Shown here one piece after another: positions 4,682 to 5,304 of a stretch of DNA of 5,304 bases. The notes under the pieces are model-generated. The model searched no databases and was not told where the DNA came from. It saw only the letters and a list, made by a program, of their open reading frames with translations. The DNA comes from Tardiphaga sp. (GTDB taxonomy: Bacteria > Pseudomonadota > Alphaproteobacteria > Rhizobiales > Xanthobacteraceae): assembly GCA_028290765.1 (NCBI GenBank), contig JAQGJF010000644.1, positions 1 through 5,304 of the forward strand, in the 5' to 3' direction. Made by a program: the position numbers and the translations under genes. The stretch's first letter is position 1, and every line of letters starts with the position of its first letter.

Positions 4682-5304
4682 TCAGCTGCCGTTGCCGTTC
4701 TCGCCATTCTCGCCGTCATCGCCGATATGCTCGACCGAGACCACATGCTCGTCCTCGGCGGTATCGAACACGATGACGCCCTGGGTGGAGCGGCCGGCGA
4801 CGCGGATGCCGCCGACCGGGCAGCGGATCAACTGGCCCTTGTCGGTCACCAGCATGATCTGATCGTCGTCTTCCACCGGGAAGGACGCCACCAGCTTGCC
4901 GTTGCGGTTGTTCACGGACATCGCGACGATGCCTTTTCCGCCGCGGCCGGTGGTCCGGTATTCGAACGACGACGACCGCTTGCCGTAGCCGTTCTCGCTG
5001 ATGGTCAGCACGAATTGCTCGCTGGCGGACATTTCCACGTAACGCTGCTCGCCGAGCTCGATGGCGCCGGTTGCCTCCTCGCCGTCGGTGCCCGCCTCCT
5101 CTTCGACCCCGCCACGCCGCACCGCATTGGCGCGGCGTAGATAAGCCGCGCGCTCTTCCGCGTCGGCGTCCATGTGGCGCAGGATGGTCAGCGAGATCAG
5201 CTTGTCCCCTTCGGGCAACGCAATGCCGCGCACGCCCATCGAAGTGCGTCCGGTGAACACCCGGACGTCGGTGACGGGGAAGCGGATGCACTGGCCGCCG
5301 GCGG
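4682..5304 (-). CDS. gyrA: DNA gyrase subunit A, C-terminal part (5' portion beyond window edge)
   Basis: These are the last 206 residues of GyrA, which with GyrB introduces negative supercoils using ATP. The fragment covers the end of the C-terminal DNA-wrapping beta-pinwheel. Recognisable blade motifs are GQCIRFPVTDVR and GRTSMGVRGIALPEGDKLISL, then NGYGKRSSSFEYRTTGRGGKG (a degenerate GyrA-box-like stretch), DDDQIMLVTDKGQLIRCPV and GRSTQGVIVFDTAEDEHVVSVE. Between the second and next blades, about 50 residues rich in Glu, Arg and Ala (nt 5021-5170) form an insert absent from E. coli GyrA but, as I recall, usual in alphaproteobacteria. The chain ends in a short acidic, Gly/Asn-rich tail (DDGENGENGNGS), shorter than the E. 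coli acidic tail. No start lies within the window: the reading frame runs on past position 5304. The stop is at 4682-4684, two bases from the kup/gyrA palindrome. Confidence 0.97.
   Translation of the reverse strand, partial: AGGQCIRFPVTDVRVFTGRTSMGVRGIALPEGDKLISLTILRHMDADAEERAAYLRRANAVRRGGVEEEAGTDGEEATGAIELGEQRYVEMSASEQFVLTISENGYGKRSSSFEYRTTGRGGKGIVAMSVNNRNGKLVASFPVEDDDQIMLVTDKGQLIRCPVGGIRVAGRSTQGVIVFDTAEDEHVVSVEHIGDDGENGENGNGS

Overview
The window is a GC-rich stretch of ordinary chromosome from an alphaproteobacterium, most likely of the Bradyrhizobium / Rhodopseudomonas / Nitrobacter group. The evidence is the protein style (GyrA with the alphaproteobacterial acidic insert, CoaD ending in an [19 protein letters not shown] segment, a Kup transporter, a rhizobial-type small secreted protein with a CSEQAWP motif) and the cluster coaD, periplasmic cyclophilin, cytoplasmic cyclophilin close to gyrA. 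The genus assignment is inferred from recalled family sequences, not from a search.

Layout. Positions 1-1773 hold a four-gene minus-strand cluster, read from right to left: coaD (coenzyme A synthesis), ppiA (exported cyclophilin), a small exported protein resembling a lone TonB/TolA C-terminal domain, and ppiB (cytoplasmic cyclophilin, cut off by the window's left edge). Spacing is tight (26 nt, 9 nt, then a 25-nt overlap), so one transcript is likely. Positions 1774-2126 are a divergent intergenic region rich in inverted and tandem repeats. Positions 2127-2384 encode an 85-residue exported protein of unknown function, followed by 12-bp tandem repeats and a good intrinsic terminator (2453-2490). 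Positions 2695-4602 encode a full-length Kup potassium transporter with a GTG start. It converges on the 3' end of gyrA (4682-5304, minus strand, cut off by the right edge). The 79-nt gap between kup and gyrA is almost filled by an imperfect palindrome built from GCGAATAG / GAGTAGCG-type words, which looks like a dispersed intergenic repeat.

Functionally this is mostly housekeeping: cofactor synthesis, proline isomerisation on both sides of the inner membrane, potassium uptake and DNA supercoiling. I see no mobile-element genes, phage genes, CRISPR array, tRNA or rRNA. No clearly new multi-gene system is visible. The items most worth a second look are the structured leader of the small secreted protein, the kup/gyrA palindromic repeat, and the lone TolA-like domain between two cyclophilin genes.
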